From Salinactinospora qingdaonensis (GTDB lineage: Bacteria; Actinomycetota; Actinomycetes; Streptosporangiales; Streptosporangiaceae), in contig NZ_BAABDD010000019.1 of NCBI RefSeq assembly GCF_039539445.1, positions 1-64,000 on the forward strand: a stretch of DNA of 64,000 nt, read 5' to 3'. Made by a program: the position numbers and the translations under genes. The notes beneath the pieces are model-generated. The model searched no databases and was not told the origin of the DNA. It was given only the letters and a program-made list of their open reading frames with translations. Below are positions 34,794 to 42,808 of the stretch, one piece after another; the first letter of the stretch is position 1; each line of letters starts with the position of its first letter.

Positions 34794-35071
34794 CCACCGC
34801 TCACCCGCCCCAACCGCGCTACGTCGACGGCAACGCGCTCGCCGGACCACTCGCCGAGATCTTCGCCGCCGACCTCACGCCGGCGCTGCGCCGCTGCGCC
34901 CACTGCCACACGGTCAGCGCTGTCGCCGAACTGCACGTCTACACCCACTGTCCGGGCCTGGTCGCGCGCTGTCCTGGCTGCGAGACCCTCGTGCTGCGCC
35001 TCGTGCGCACCGACCACACCATCTGGCTCGACCTGGGCGCAACCGGCTGCATACAACTGGACCTGACCTGA
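34790..35071 (+). CDS. DUF6510 zinc-ribbon-like protein
   Basis: A 93-residue protein with YVDGNALAGPLAEIFAADLT at the N-terminus and two CxxC knuckles (CAHC and CPGC) flanking a VHT-rich strand, suggesting zinc or iron binding. It belongs to the small actinobacterial DUF6510 family as I recognise it. ATG overlaps the flavin reductase stop (ATGA), so it is coupled to the sulfite-oxidase-like operon and may be an accessory electron-transfer or assembly protein. Confidence 0.75.
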   Translation: MTTAHPPQPRYVDGNALAGPLAEIFAADLTPALRRCAHCHTVSAVAELHVYTHCPGLVARCPGCETLVLRLVRTDHTIWLDLGATGCIQLDLT

Positions 35072-35185
35072 GCCCACCCGCGAAGCGCCACCACCGCTCA
35101 CCAAGACGCATCTCCCGCCCGCACGGGCCGGCCGTCTCACCCCGCGCGACGAGTGCGCGCTCATCCCCAGGCCACAGGCAGCCGG

Positions 35186-35965
35186 CTAGTCGGGATCGCC
35201 TTCGGTGCAGCGCTGGCCCACCAACATAGCCACACCGTCCAAGATCCGGCGCAACCCGAACTCGAAGACGTGCTCGGGCGCGTGGGCGCTGCCAAACGCT
35301 GCGCCCACCACGGTGCCGACCCGGCTCGCAGTGGGATAGCGCCCCGCGTCGGCTAGCCGCTCCAAAAACGGCGCACGCGCCTGCCACCACTGCTCGTCAC
35401 TGACCCCGGTGCGCCGCTGGGTGCTCGCAGCCTCCAACGAACGCCGCGCCGCTCCCTCGACATGGCCCTCAACGAGACTGACCACGGCATCCATCTCGAT
35501 ACCGCTGAGTCCGAGCCCTTCGAGCGCATGCAACTGGTCCTCATACCTGGCCATCGCGTTAGGCCCCAGCACCGGGCGGTCCGTGCCCACCTGCACCATC
35601 CATGGGTGGCGGTGGTAGAGATCCCAACTTTGCCGCGCCAACCACTCCAGCCGGCTGCGCCAGTCCTGGCAGGAATGCTCGCCCACGGCCACCTCGCCGT
35701 AGGCGGCGTCAAGCATCACGTCGACCAGCTCGGCCTTTCCCGGCACGTGGGTGTACAGCGACATCGTGCCCACTCCCAGCCGTTGGGCGACCCGGCGCAT
35801 CGAGATCGCCGCCATCCCGTCGGCATCGGCGATCTCGATGGCCGCAGCGACGATGCGGTCCACGCTCAACTCGGGTGCGGCCTTGCGACTGGGGCGTTCT
35901 CGCGTGCGCCACAGCAACGCCATACTGCGCGCCGGGTCCCCGCTACCGCTGTACTCGGTGGCCAT
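35186..35965 (-). CDS. TetR-family regulator (TetR_C_1 type)
   Basis: A 259-residue regulator: LSVDRIVAAAIEIADADGMA, ISMRRVAQRLGVGTMSLYTH and VPGKAELVDVMLDAAYG form the HTH region; the C-terminal domain resembles tetracycline-type repressors. A basic leader of about 30 residues precedes the HTH. It is divergent from the broken DUF5701 gene, with the palindrome at 36111-36127 between them. Confidence 0.87.
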   Translation of the reverse strand: MATEYSGSGDPARSMALLWRTRERPSRKAAPELSVDRIVAAAIEIADADGMAAISMRRVAQRLGVGTMSLYTHVPGKAELVDVMLDAAYGEVAVGEHSCQDWRSRLEWLARQSWDLYHRHPWMVQVGTDRPVLGPNAMARYEDQLHALEGLGLSGIEMDAVVSLVEGHVEGAARRSLEAASTQRRTGVSDEQWWQARAPFLERLADAGRYPTASRVGTVVGAAFGSAHAPEHVFEFGLRRILDGVAMLVGQRCTEGDPD

Positions 35966-36110
35966 CGTGGTGCCATCTTAGCCGCTGCCCTGGCCCGGCC
36001 CGCGGGGGTCGATCCCGGCTGGTGGCGCCTCCCCCGTCGGGGGCTATGCGTTCTCGCCCGGCATGCACTACGTGTGCTTCTCGCCCCTCTACGCATCTAA
36101 CTGGTTCGTA

Positions 36111-36127
36111 CAGCGTACGGTACGCTG
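36111..36127. promoter_or_regulatory. TetR operator palindrome
   Basis: CAGCGTACGGTACGCTG is a perfect inverted repeat with 8-bp arms around one G, 42 nt before the DUF5701 start, in the divergent promoter. The GTAC-centred style is common for TetR_C_1-type operators. Confidence 0.65.
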
Positions 36128-36168
36128 CATGAAAAGAGCGAGCCGCTTGTCACGAGAGGGCATCAAAC

Positions 36169-36810
36169 GTGACGGAACCCCACTTCGACACCAACGCCGA
36201 GTTCGACCGCCAACTCCAGACACTGCTGGAGAAGGGGTATCCGGCTCTGGCCGGGGTGCGCGAAGAGACCTTCATCGAGCAGGTAGCCGGTCTGCGCGCC
36301 ACCGCCCTCACACGGTCAGCACCCCTGGCTGCCCCACCGAGGCGCGCGTGCCGTTCGTGCTAGTGGTGAGCGAACACCGAGTACCGGCCCGCCGGTCGAT
36401 GCCGCTCACCCGGCTCAGGGGGAAGCCCGGGTTCGTGGACTCCACCCTCGACGACGTCGAACGGTTCGAGGCCGTCACCCCCGTTCGGCTCCCCTGAAGC
36501 TCAGGTCTACCTGCTCTTCGACCTCGATCGGGGCGCGCAGACCCGCAACGTCACCCCCGAGCAGGCCATGGTGACCATCACCGAGCAGGACCGTACACCC
36601 CTCACCATCGGCGAAGGCATCGCCTTCATCACCCACTATCCCGATTCGCTGCGCAAGAACAACTGCTTCTCCCTTGTGGGATCGCGGTGCGGCGACCGCA
36701 GGGTACCGGCGCTGTGGATCAGCAAGGGTGCCCCCAAACTGGGGTGGTGCTGGGCCGGCAACCCCCACACCTGGTTGGGCTCAGCATCCTGCGCTGGCCG
36801 AGCGGGATAG
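36169..36810 (+). pseudogene. DUF5701 family gene with two frameshifts
   Basis: Three segments align in order to one DUF5701 protein: FDRQLQTLLEKGYPALAGV in the first frame, ARVPFVLVVSEHRVPARRSM in the second, and LLFDLDRGAQ to VPALWISKGAPKLGWCWAGN and HTWLGSASCAG in the first frame again. Frame changes fall near 36320 and at 36495, where an extra T makes a TGA. Upstream operator, promoter and start are intact, so inactivation is recent or an assembly error. Function of the family is unknown. Confidence 0.8.
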
Positions 36811-36851
36811 CCGCCGCACGCAACGGCCTGCCGGTGTGGGCGGCCCGCTGG

Positions 36852-36884
36852 GCCTGGGCCACCGCCGCTGACGGTGGCCCAGGC
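36852..36884. terminator. Bidirectional hairpin terminator
   Basis: GCCTGGGCCACC / GGTGGCCCAGGC is a perfect 12-bp stem with a 9-nt loop, placed between the DUF5701 gene and the convergent DoxX gene, 4 nt from the latter's stop. Confidence 0.65.
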
Positions 36885-36888
36885 GTGG

Positions 36889-37329
36889 TCAGGTGGAGGC
36901 ATCGGGGCCTGAGCGTGAGACAACAGGGACACGAGAACGCGCGAAAAGGCGATCCAGAGCCCAACCGCCCGGCCCCAGCACGGCGATGAGCAGGAACGCC
37001 CAGCAATACATCGCCGCCAGTTCCCCGCCGTTGTTCAGCGGAAGCAGCGCTTCGGGCTGGTGGACCATGAAATAGGCGTAGGCCATGGAGCCCGAGGCCA
37101 CGGCCGCGTTGGTGCGAGTAAAAAGGCCCACCACGACGAAACCGCCGCACACCAGTTGGATGAGTGCGGCCCACCAGCTCGGCCACGTGCCGATCGCCAC
37201 CGCGCCGCCGGTGGCGTGGCTACCGCCCAGCACGCCAAAGATCGAGGCCACACCATGGGACAAGAACAGCATCCCCGTCACGATGCGAAACAGGGACAGT
37301 ACCGGTGCGTGCATCCGGTCCAGGGTCAT
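36889..37329 (-). CDS. DoxX-family membrane protein
   Basis: A 146-residue protein with four predicted helices: VLSLFRIVTGMLFLSHGV, then WWAALIQLVCGGFVVVGLFT (20 residues), AYAYFMVHQPEALLP and a last helix AAMYCWAFLLIAVLGPG. DoxX proteins relate to thiosulfate:quinone oxidoreductase small subunits and, in mycobacteria, to redox complexes with SodA. It lies 74 nt downstream of the secreted PHM-like gene on the same strand and may be cotranscribed. Confidence 0.85.
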   Translation of the reverse strand: MTLDRMHAPVLSLFRIVTGMLFLSHGVASIFGVLGGSHATGGAVAIGTWPSWWAALIQLVCGGFVVVGLFTRTNAAVASGSMAYAYFMVHQPEALLPLNNGGELAAMYCWAFLLIAVLGPGGWALDRLFARSRVPVVSRSGPDAST

Positions 37330-37403
37330 CGGAGTACCTCTTGGGGGTGGAAGACGAAATGGCGGTCGGGGCGAGGGGATCGCCCCGACCGTGGGGGACC
37401 GGA

Positions 37404-38378
37404 TCAGTCCTGGTCGACCCAGCCGACCATGATGCCCATCACGTCGTCATGGGCGTGGTTGGGCAGCTCGTAGCGGCTCGTGGTCTGTAGCACGTCGCCC
37501 TCGTCGATGCTGCCCAGCGTGTCACCGCTGCACGGCGGCAGATCCGAGATTTCGGTGTGCCCATGGGGAGTGATGAACTCCGGCGTTCCCCCTTCTTCGG
37601 CTTCGGTTCGGCACAGCGTCTGGCCCGTGGTCAGGTTCTCGGTCCGTATCCGGGTGCCGCCGTGGTGCAGGTGGCCACGCATGTGGACGAGCTCACCGGA
37701 GATGGTGGACTCCCACTGCGTGCTCTCCTCGCTGACCCCCTGCGGGGCGGTGTAGGTGCTGCCGGCGCAACCGCCGACGTCGAGCCAGATCGGCGTGACC
37801 GGCTCCACATCAGAGCCCAAAGCGGACTCGTGGGTGAAGGTGAAGGAGATGTAGACCTCCTTCTCCTGGTGCGCGTGGTTCATCAGGTCGAAGACCAGGT
37901 TCCAGGGCTCCTCGAACAGGCCCACCTTGAAGCCGTAGCCGTCGGGGAAGGTGCTGGCCACCCGCTCGTTACCGGTGGCGAAGATGCGCTGCGGGCCTGG
38001 GCAGGTGAGGTCTTGGGTCCAACTGCGAAACATCACCGCGTGGTGCATCATAGGCCCGGTGTTGACATTGGCGGTGGAGCCGTCGGCGTAAACCAGATCG
38101 GGTTCGAACCCGGTGATGAAGCAGTTCTCACACGGCTTTTCGACGTCGACCTCGACCCGGTTGCCGGTGTGGCCGTTCTCGCCGTGTCCGCCGCCATCGG
38201 ACTGCGTCGCAGCGGGAATCGTGAACGGCCCGTAAGTCACCGTCGTCGTTTCCGGGCTTGCCCAGCGGCGGGGGAACGCCTGTTGGGCTTCAGCGCCGGC
38301 GGCGCCACCCGCAAGCAGGGTCATGGCCGCGGTCAGAACGATCGTTACCACGGTCGAGAGCAGTCTTGGCAAAGACAT
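37404..38378 (-). CDS. Secreted PHM/DBH-like copper monooxygenase-fold protein
   Basis: A 324-residue exported protein: signal peptide (VVTIVLTAAMTLLAGGAAGA, cleavage near AEA). Histidine and methionine clusters follow the order of peptidylglycine hydroxylating monooxygenase: MMHHAVMF (HH 112-113), NHAH (167-170), MRGHLHHGG (235-241) and NHAHDDVMGIM (307-317). Disulfide pairs such as CENC and conserved cysteines support extracytoplasmic folding. A copper-dependent hydroxylase is my inference; the match is by motif order only. It is followed by a DoxX gene. Confidence 0.6.
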   Translation of the reverse strand: MSLPRLLSTVVTIVLTAAMTLLAGGAAGAEAQQAFPRRWASPETTTVTYGPFTIPAATQSDGGGHGENGHTGNRVEVDVEKPCENCFITGFEPDLVYADGSTANVNTGPMMHHAVMFRSWTQDLTCPGPQRIFATGNERVASTFPDGYGFKVGLFEEPWNLVFDLMNHAHQEKEVYISFTFTHESALGSDVEPVTPIWLDVGGCAGSTYTAPQGVSEESTQWESTISGELVHMRGHLHHGGTRIRTENLTTGQTLCRTEAEEGGTPEFITPHGHTEISDLPPCSGDTLGSIDEGDVLQTTSRYELPNHAHDDVMGIMVGWVDQD

Positions 38379-38940
38379 GCCGCCTCCTTTTCTTGGGGGA
38401 TGAAGTCAGGGAGGACGCGAGCGATCCAGGCGTAAGGCCACGTCGAGCCGTCGGCGTTCGCGTTGGTTTTCTGTGGCCACCGGCCGCGTTCGCCCCTGCC
38501 CTTGAGAATCTCGACACCATCGTGTGATTCGTCGGGCGACGTCCAAACTGAGACTTGTTGCGCAGCGCAGCCGGCAGAATAGGCGGCGGTCGGCCGCCTA
38601 AGCAGTCATGCTGCGACCTCAGCCGACGTCTTGTGCTGTTTCTCGCCTTTGACCTTTGGGAGACGAATAGCTTGAGCACGCCAACAAATGACGGACGTAC
38701 TCACTACAGCCTGACGCTTCCCCTGCATCGGTTCAATCGAAGAACACGAAAAAGAAAGAAGAGGTGTTTGTCAGGTCGGTTACTATCTTTTTGTTCGTTT
38801 CTTCTCTAACGTAATCCACTGGAACTGGTGATTTCGCCGATCGACAGAAGTAAAAATCGCTTTTCACCAAAAAAGAGAGTCGTCAGTCGTGGAGAAACGC
38901 CTGGAAGCGCCGTGGTCGACTTACGGCGAGTGGCGGTGCG
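38379..38940. other. AT-rich gene-free island
   Basis: About 560 nt without a gene. From roughly 38580 to 38890 base composition falls well below the surroundings, with A-rich and T-rich tracts such as AAAAAGAAAGAAG and CTTTTTGTTCG. Such a dip often marks imported DNA or a promoter-rich scar. It borders the degenerate genes on its right. Confidence 0.55.
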
Positions 38941-38979
38941 GGTGGTTCGTGGCCGCACCAGGTGCGGCCACGAACCACC
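38941..38979. terminator. 19-bp perfect palindrome
   Basis: GGTGGTTCGTGGCCGCACC is followed after a single A by its exact complement. It begins 9 nt past the stop of the UvrA-like remnant on the minus strand, as expected for that gene's original terminator. Confidence 0.65.
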
Positions 38980-38988
38980 CCAGCCTCC

Positions 38989-39250
38989 TTAAGCGTGACT
39001 GACGTACTCACGCAAATGTTTGGCGGTCAACGAGGAACCGGTGTCGACAAGTTCGCCAGGGTGCCAGTGAAGACGCCCCGCCCTCCGTCGTGCCCGACGT
39101 CCGGCCCGGGGTCGACAATCCGTCGGCGGGGGCCATCACCGCCTGATGATGCTCGATGACGATGACCTGTTGCCCTTGTCGTGCAATTGCAAAAGCAGAC
39201 CGTTCATTCGCTCGTTGTCGTGAGGTGCAGCCCAAAGGAGATCAAAGCGG
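38989..39250 (-). pseudogene. C-terminal remnant of a UvrA-like ABC protein
   Basis: Reading the minus strand across several frame changes gives HDNERMNGLLLQLHDKGN, VIVIEHHQAVMAPAD, IVDPGPDVGHDGGRGVFTG and LVDTGSSLTAKHLREYV, then a stop at 38989. This is the Walker-B-to-end portion of UvrA and its drug-resistance paralogues (VIVIEH box, DLGPxxGHDGG). At least three frameshifts in about 80 codons show it is dead. Everything upstream is missing, cut where the + strand fragment begins. Confidence 0.75.
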
Positions 39251-39390
39251 CCGTCCAGCAGGTCGCCGAGCCTTTGGGCATCGACGTCGACGCGCGGCTG
39301 CGCACCGCTATCGAGACCTCCATCGAAAACTATGCGCGACCGCTGCGCGCAGCCGACGAAGCGGCTCTTGCCCCCCAAGCCCTGGTCTGA
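39241..39390 (+). pseudogene. Unrecognised C-terminal protein fragment
   Basis: About 49 codons ending at TGA 39388, reading AAVQQVAEPLGIDVDARL and YARPLRAADEAALAP. Third positions are mostly G or C, which indicates genuine coding DNA. Its upstream part is missing, replaced by the antisense UvrA-like remnant. I do not recognise the family. It sits 70 nt before the kinase-HAD fusion gene. Confidence 0.5.
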
Positions 39391-39459
39391 GCAGAAGGCT
39401 ATGGCGCGATGCGGCACCGTGAGCCGCTGTAAAGCCACCACTCCCTGGGAGGAGACCAC

Positions 39460-40899
39460 ATGACCATCGCTGTGACGCCGGTTGCCGCGCAGACCAAGAT
39501 CGAAGCCCGCGAGAACGAACTGATCGGCGAACTCACCGACGAACTGCATGCCACGATTGAGGAGGAGGTGACCGAAGGCGGCTCTCCCGCCCGGTTGCTG
39601 CGGCTATCGATGCCAGACGGCACTCGGCAGGTGCTTAAGCTTCAAGTCGAGATGCCGGGTGCGGTTGACGGGCACGACCTGGAATCTTTCCGCGTGAAGT
39701 TGCGCCAGATCGACAAGCTCCGAGCCGACGCTCCGCGGTTAGGGGAGGTCTACACGGAGAAGCTGCGGGAGTTCCACGGTGGGGATTGGTCGGCTTATAC
39801 GATGCCGTATTACCCCAACGAGGACATCGCGGCCTGTATCCGTGGCCAGGAGCCCCGTGCTGGCGAATTCTTCGATCGTTTCGACGTGATCATGTCCGCG
39901 CTGGCCGAGCGTGGCTGGAGACTCTCGAAGAGCCGATCGGAGCCCGGACAGATTTCTGAGATCCACTCTGACCGGCTCAAAAGGCGCTTCTGGCTGCTGG
40001 ACAGGCACCTGGCCGGTGAGTTCACCGACCGGGATCGGCTCGTCGTCAATGGCGTTCCCTGCCGCCATCCCTTGCAGATCGCCGACATCCTCAAGGAACG
40101 CCCTGAACTCACCCACCATATCGACGCCACTCGCCTGTATTTCCCCGCCCATGGAGACCTGAACACCCGCAACCTGCTGATCACCGGGAAAAACGGTGAT
40201 CAGCCAATGATACGAATCATCGACCCTCGTGGAACCCTGCAGAATTGGGACATCGTCTATGACTGGGGCAAGGTGCTGTTCGACCTCGACGGTGTGCTTG
40301 TCGAATCAGGCCCCGTGATCGAGCAGATGTGGCGGGGATGGGCGTTGCGTCGTGGACTGCCCCCCGCTGATGTGCTCGCTCTCACCCCGGGACGTCGGGC
40401 ACCCGACGTCGTGCGGCTGGCAGCCCCACACCTCGATGCTGATGCTGAGGCCGATGGCCTGGAGACGGAGCAGGTTGCGGATTTGCACCTGCTGGAAGAA
40501 GTCGCGGGGGCACAGACACTGACGCGACGACTCGACCCTGGCTCTTGGGCTGTGGTCACCTCCGGAAGCAGGTTCGTCGCCACGACTCGGCTGGAGGCAG
40601 TAGGAATTCCGCTCCCCTCAGTGCTGGTGACCGCCGACGACGTTGTGAGAGGAAAACCAGATCCCGAAGGCTACCTCACAGCGGCTAAGGAGCTGGGAGT
40701 CGCCCCCACGGAGTGTGTCGTTGTCGAAGACGCAGCCGGTGGAGTGCAAGCCGCCCTTGCCGCGGGCATGCGGGTCGTCGGAGTTGCGGGAAGCGGGCTC
40801 GGCGCCGACGACGGCGTGGAGTTCCTCGTGGCCGATCTCAGCCAACTGCAAGTCGAGCGGTTGCCGGATGGCGCCATGGTTCTGGGACTAAGGCGCTGA
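39460..40899 (+). CDS. Fusion protein: APH-type phosphotransferase domain with C-terminal HAD phosphatase
   Basis: A 479-residue protein. Residues about 40-271 are an aminoglycoside-phosphotransferase-fold kinase: LKLQVEMP, catalytic HGDLNTRNLL (231-240), metal aspartate IIDPRG (253-258), and YDWGKV (267-272). Without any linker, residue 273 begins a HAD hydrolase: LFDLDGVLVES (nucleophile DxD), VVTSGS (motif II), RGKPDPEGY (motif III) and VVEDAAGGVQAA (motif IV). The kinase normally continues after YDWGK, so its tail seems replaced by the HAD domain. RBS GGGAGGAG precedes ATG 39460. Confidence 0.8.
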   Translation: MTIAVTPVAAQTKIEARENELIGELTDELHATIEEEVTEGGSPARLLRLSMPDGTRQVLKLQVEMPGAVDGHDLESFRVKLRQIDKLRADAPRLGEVYTEKLREFHGGDWSAYTMPYYPNEDIAACIRGQEPRAGEFFDRFDVIMSALAERGWRLSKSRSEPGQISEIHSDRLKRRFWLLDRHLAGEFTDRDRLVVNGVPCRHPLQIADILKERPELTHHIDATRLYFPAHGDLNTRNLLITGKNGDQPMIRIIDPRGTLQNWDIVYDWGKVLFDLDGVLVESGPVIEQMWRGWALRRGLPPADVLALTPGRRAPDVVRLAAPHLDADAEADGLETEQVADLHLLEEVAGAQTLTRRLDPGSWAVVTSGSRFVATTRLEAVGIPLPSVLVTADDVVRGKPDPEGYLTAAKELGVAPTECVVVEDAAGGVQAALAAGMRVVGVAGSGLGADDGVEFLVADLSQLQVERLPDGAMVLGLRR

Positions 40900-40929
40900 C
40901 TTGTCATCCATACTCACCGCGCTCCCTCC

Positions 40930-41388
40930 TCATCTGCGGAGAAGCGCGGTGAGTTCGGCCACCACCTCGTCGTCGGACTCCTCGTCGAGGGCGCTTTTCA
41001 GAGCCGCCAGGTAGCTTTCGCGGGCCTGCTCCACCTTGGCCCGCCCCAGCTCGGTGATCTGCGTGTAGACCCCTCGTCGATCATCGGCGCAGTGGTAGCG
41101 CTCGGTGAGGCCATTGCGCTCCAGCCGGTCGACCATCCTACTCAGTGAACTCTGATTGATCGGGATGGAGTCGGCTAGGAACTGCTGGCGCAGGTGGCCG
41201 CCGTCGTCGGAGTAATGCAGCGCGGCCAGCGCCACATACTCCGAGCAAGTCAAATCGTGAGGCTCAAGGGCACGTTCCAAACGTTCGCGCACCCGGGCTT
41301 CGAACAAGCGCAGCGTCTGCCAGCGGCTTTCGAGCGCGGTCGGCGGTTCGATCCGGGGAGTGAGGTTGGGGGAGGCTGCCGGATTCAT
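40930..41388 (-). CDS. MarR-family regulator
   Basis: A 152-residue regulator: LTCSEYVALAALHYSDDGGH, then IPINQSSLSRMVDRLERNGL as recognition helix and CADDRRGVYTQITELGR as wing. It is divergent from the MFS transporter/luciferase-like operon, the usual MarR-efflux arrangement, and probably represses both. Confidence 0.88.
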   Translation of the reverse strand: MNPAASPNLTPRIEPPTALESRWQTLRLFEARVRERLERALEPHDLTCSEYVALAALHYSDDGGHLRQQFLADSIPINQSSLSRMVDRLERNGLTERYHCADDRRGVYTQITELGRAKVEQARESYLAALKSALDEESDDEVVAELTALLRR

Positions 41389-41593
41389 GGCGAGGCTCCT
41401 TGCTGTCGCGAAATTTGTATCAGCATATCCCCTCTATGCGCCAACGATCCATGCAATGATTTGCTATACATAGAACGCAGACACAATAATTGCATAGGCG
41501 CATATTTAAGCTTCACTCCCGCCGCGCCGCCTGTCCGGTACGCACCGCAAGCCAGCCGGGCCAGCACCATGCTGTCCCGGCAAGGAGGACACC
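41389..41593. promoter_or_regulatory. MarR-controlled divergent promoter
   Basis: A 205-nt AT-rich region. TATGCGCC (41435-41442) and GGCGCATA (41497-41504) are exact inverted copies 54 bp apart, and TTGCATAGGCGCATA overlaps the second. GCTATACATAGAA at 41463 looks like a -10 region. These are probable MarR binding sites near both promoters. Confidence 0.5.
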
Positions 41594-42808
41594 ATGCCTC
41601 TCGCCGTATTCGCACTGATGATCGCCAGCTTTGGCATCGGAACCACCGAGTTCGTGATCATGGGCCTCTTACCGGAGGTGGCCGATGACATGTCGGTAAG
41701 CATCACCACCGCTGGACTGCTGATCTCCGGTTACGCCCTGGGCGTCGTCTTCGGGGGGCCGATATTCACCGGGGCCGCCACCCGCATGCCCCGCAAGCAC
41801 ATGCTGCTGATTCTCATGGTGTTGTTCATCATCGGTAACACCCTCTCCGCGGTCGCTCCCGCCTACTGGGTACTGATGCTCGGCCGTATCTTCGCCGCGA
41901 TCTGCCACGGCGCCTTCCTGGGAATCGGCTCCGTGGTCGCCGCCGACATGGTCGAACAGGACAAGCGCTCTCGCGCGATCTCCCTGGTTTTCACCGGCTT
42001 GACCGTGGCCAACGTCTTCGGTGCTCCTATGGGCACCTGGATCGGTCAGTACTTCGACTGGCGCGCCACCTTCTGGATGATCGCCGCCATCGGCATCGTC
42101 AGTCTGATCGGTCTGATCGTGCTGCTGCCCACCCAACAGAACCAGGCGCCCACACGGCTACGCACCGAACTGGCCGTCTTCACCCGCCTACAGGTCTGGC
42201 TGGCGCTGGCCGTCGCCGGACTCAGCATCGGTTCGCTATTCGCGGCCTTCAGTTACATCTCCCCGCTGATGACCGACGTGACCGGCTTCAACGCGAGTAT
42301 GCTGACTCCGCTGCTGATGCTGTTCGGCGTCGGCTTGGTGATAGGCAACCTCCTCGGTGGCCGTTACGCCGACCGTGCCCAGGTTGCGACCCTGCTCACC
42401 GCGCAGGCGACCCTGTTCGCGGTACTGGTCGCCTTCACCTTCACCTCCCAGTTCCAGATAGCCGCAGCCGCCACGCTCATGCTGCTGGGCGGGGCGGGGT
42501 TCGCTACCGTTCCCGGGTTCATGACGCGCGTGCTCGACAAGGCAGAGGGAGCACCGACACTGGCTTCCGCCGTCGCTTCCTCTGCTGCCAACGCAGGCAT
42601 CGCTGTGGGTTCCTATCTCGCCGGGACCACCATCGACGCCGGCCTCGGCTACACCTCTCCGCTATGGGTGGGTGCCGCAATGGCAGCATCGGCATTCGCG
42701 ATTACCTTTGCCTCCGGCAGGATGGACCGAAACGGTCGCCACGCGAAACAGGTCGCGCCGGCAGCGGAAAGCCCCGCCCCCCAGTTCAGTGTGGACAAAC
42801 CGCAATGA
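41594..42808 (+). CDS. DHA1-family MFS efflux transporter
   Basis: A 404-residue, 12-helix transporter: FGIGTTEFVIMGLLPEVADD in helix 1 and ISGYALGVVFGGPIF, typical of the AraJ/YdhP drug-proton antiporter branch. It is preceded by GGAGGA. The divergent MarR gene suggests induction by a toxic compound. Its stop overlaps the next ATG, coupling it to a luciferase-like oxidoreductase. Confidence 0.9.
   Translation: MPLAVFALMIASFGIGTTEFVIMGLLPEVADDMSVSITTAGLLISGYALGVVFGGPIFTGAATRMPRKHMLLILMVLFIIGNTLSAVAPAYWVLMLGRIFAAICHGAFLGIGSVVAADMVEQDKRSRAISLVFTGLTVANVFGAPMGTWIGQYFDWRATFWMIAAIGIVSLIGLIVLLPTQQNQAPTRLRTELAVFTRLQVWLALAVAGLSIGSLFAAFSYISPLMTDVTGFNASMLTPLLMLFGVGLVIGNLLGGRYADRAQVATLLTAQATLFAVLVAFTFTSQFQIAAAATLMLLGGAGFATVPGFMTRVLDKAEGAPTLASAVASSAANAGIAVGSYLAGTTIDAGLGYTSPLWVGAAMAASAFAITFASGRMDRNGRHAKQVAPAAESPAPQFSVDKPQ

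Noticed and set aside
38941..38979. Palindrome considered as an attachment or replication site
   Set aside because: A single perfect hairpin just past the UvrA-like stop is more simply its terminator; no direct repeats or integrase lie beside it.
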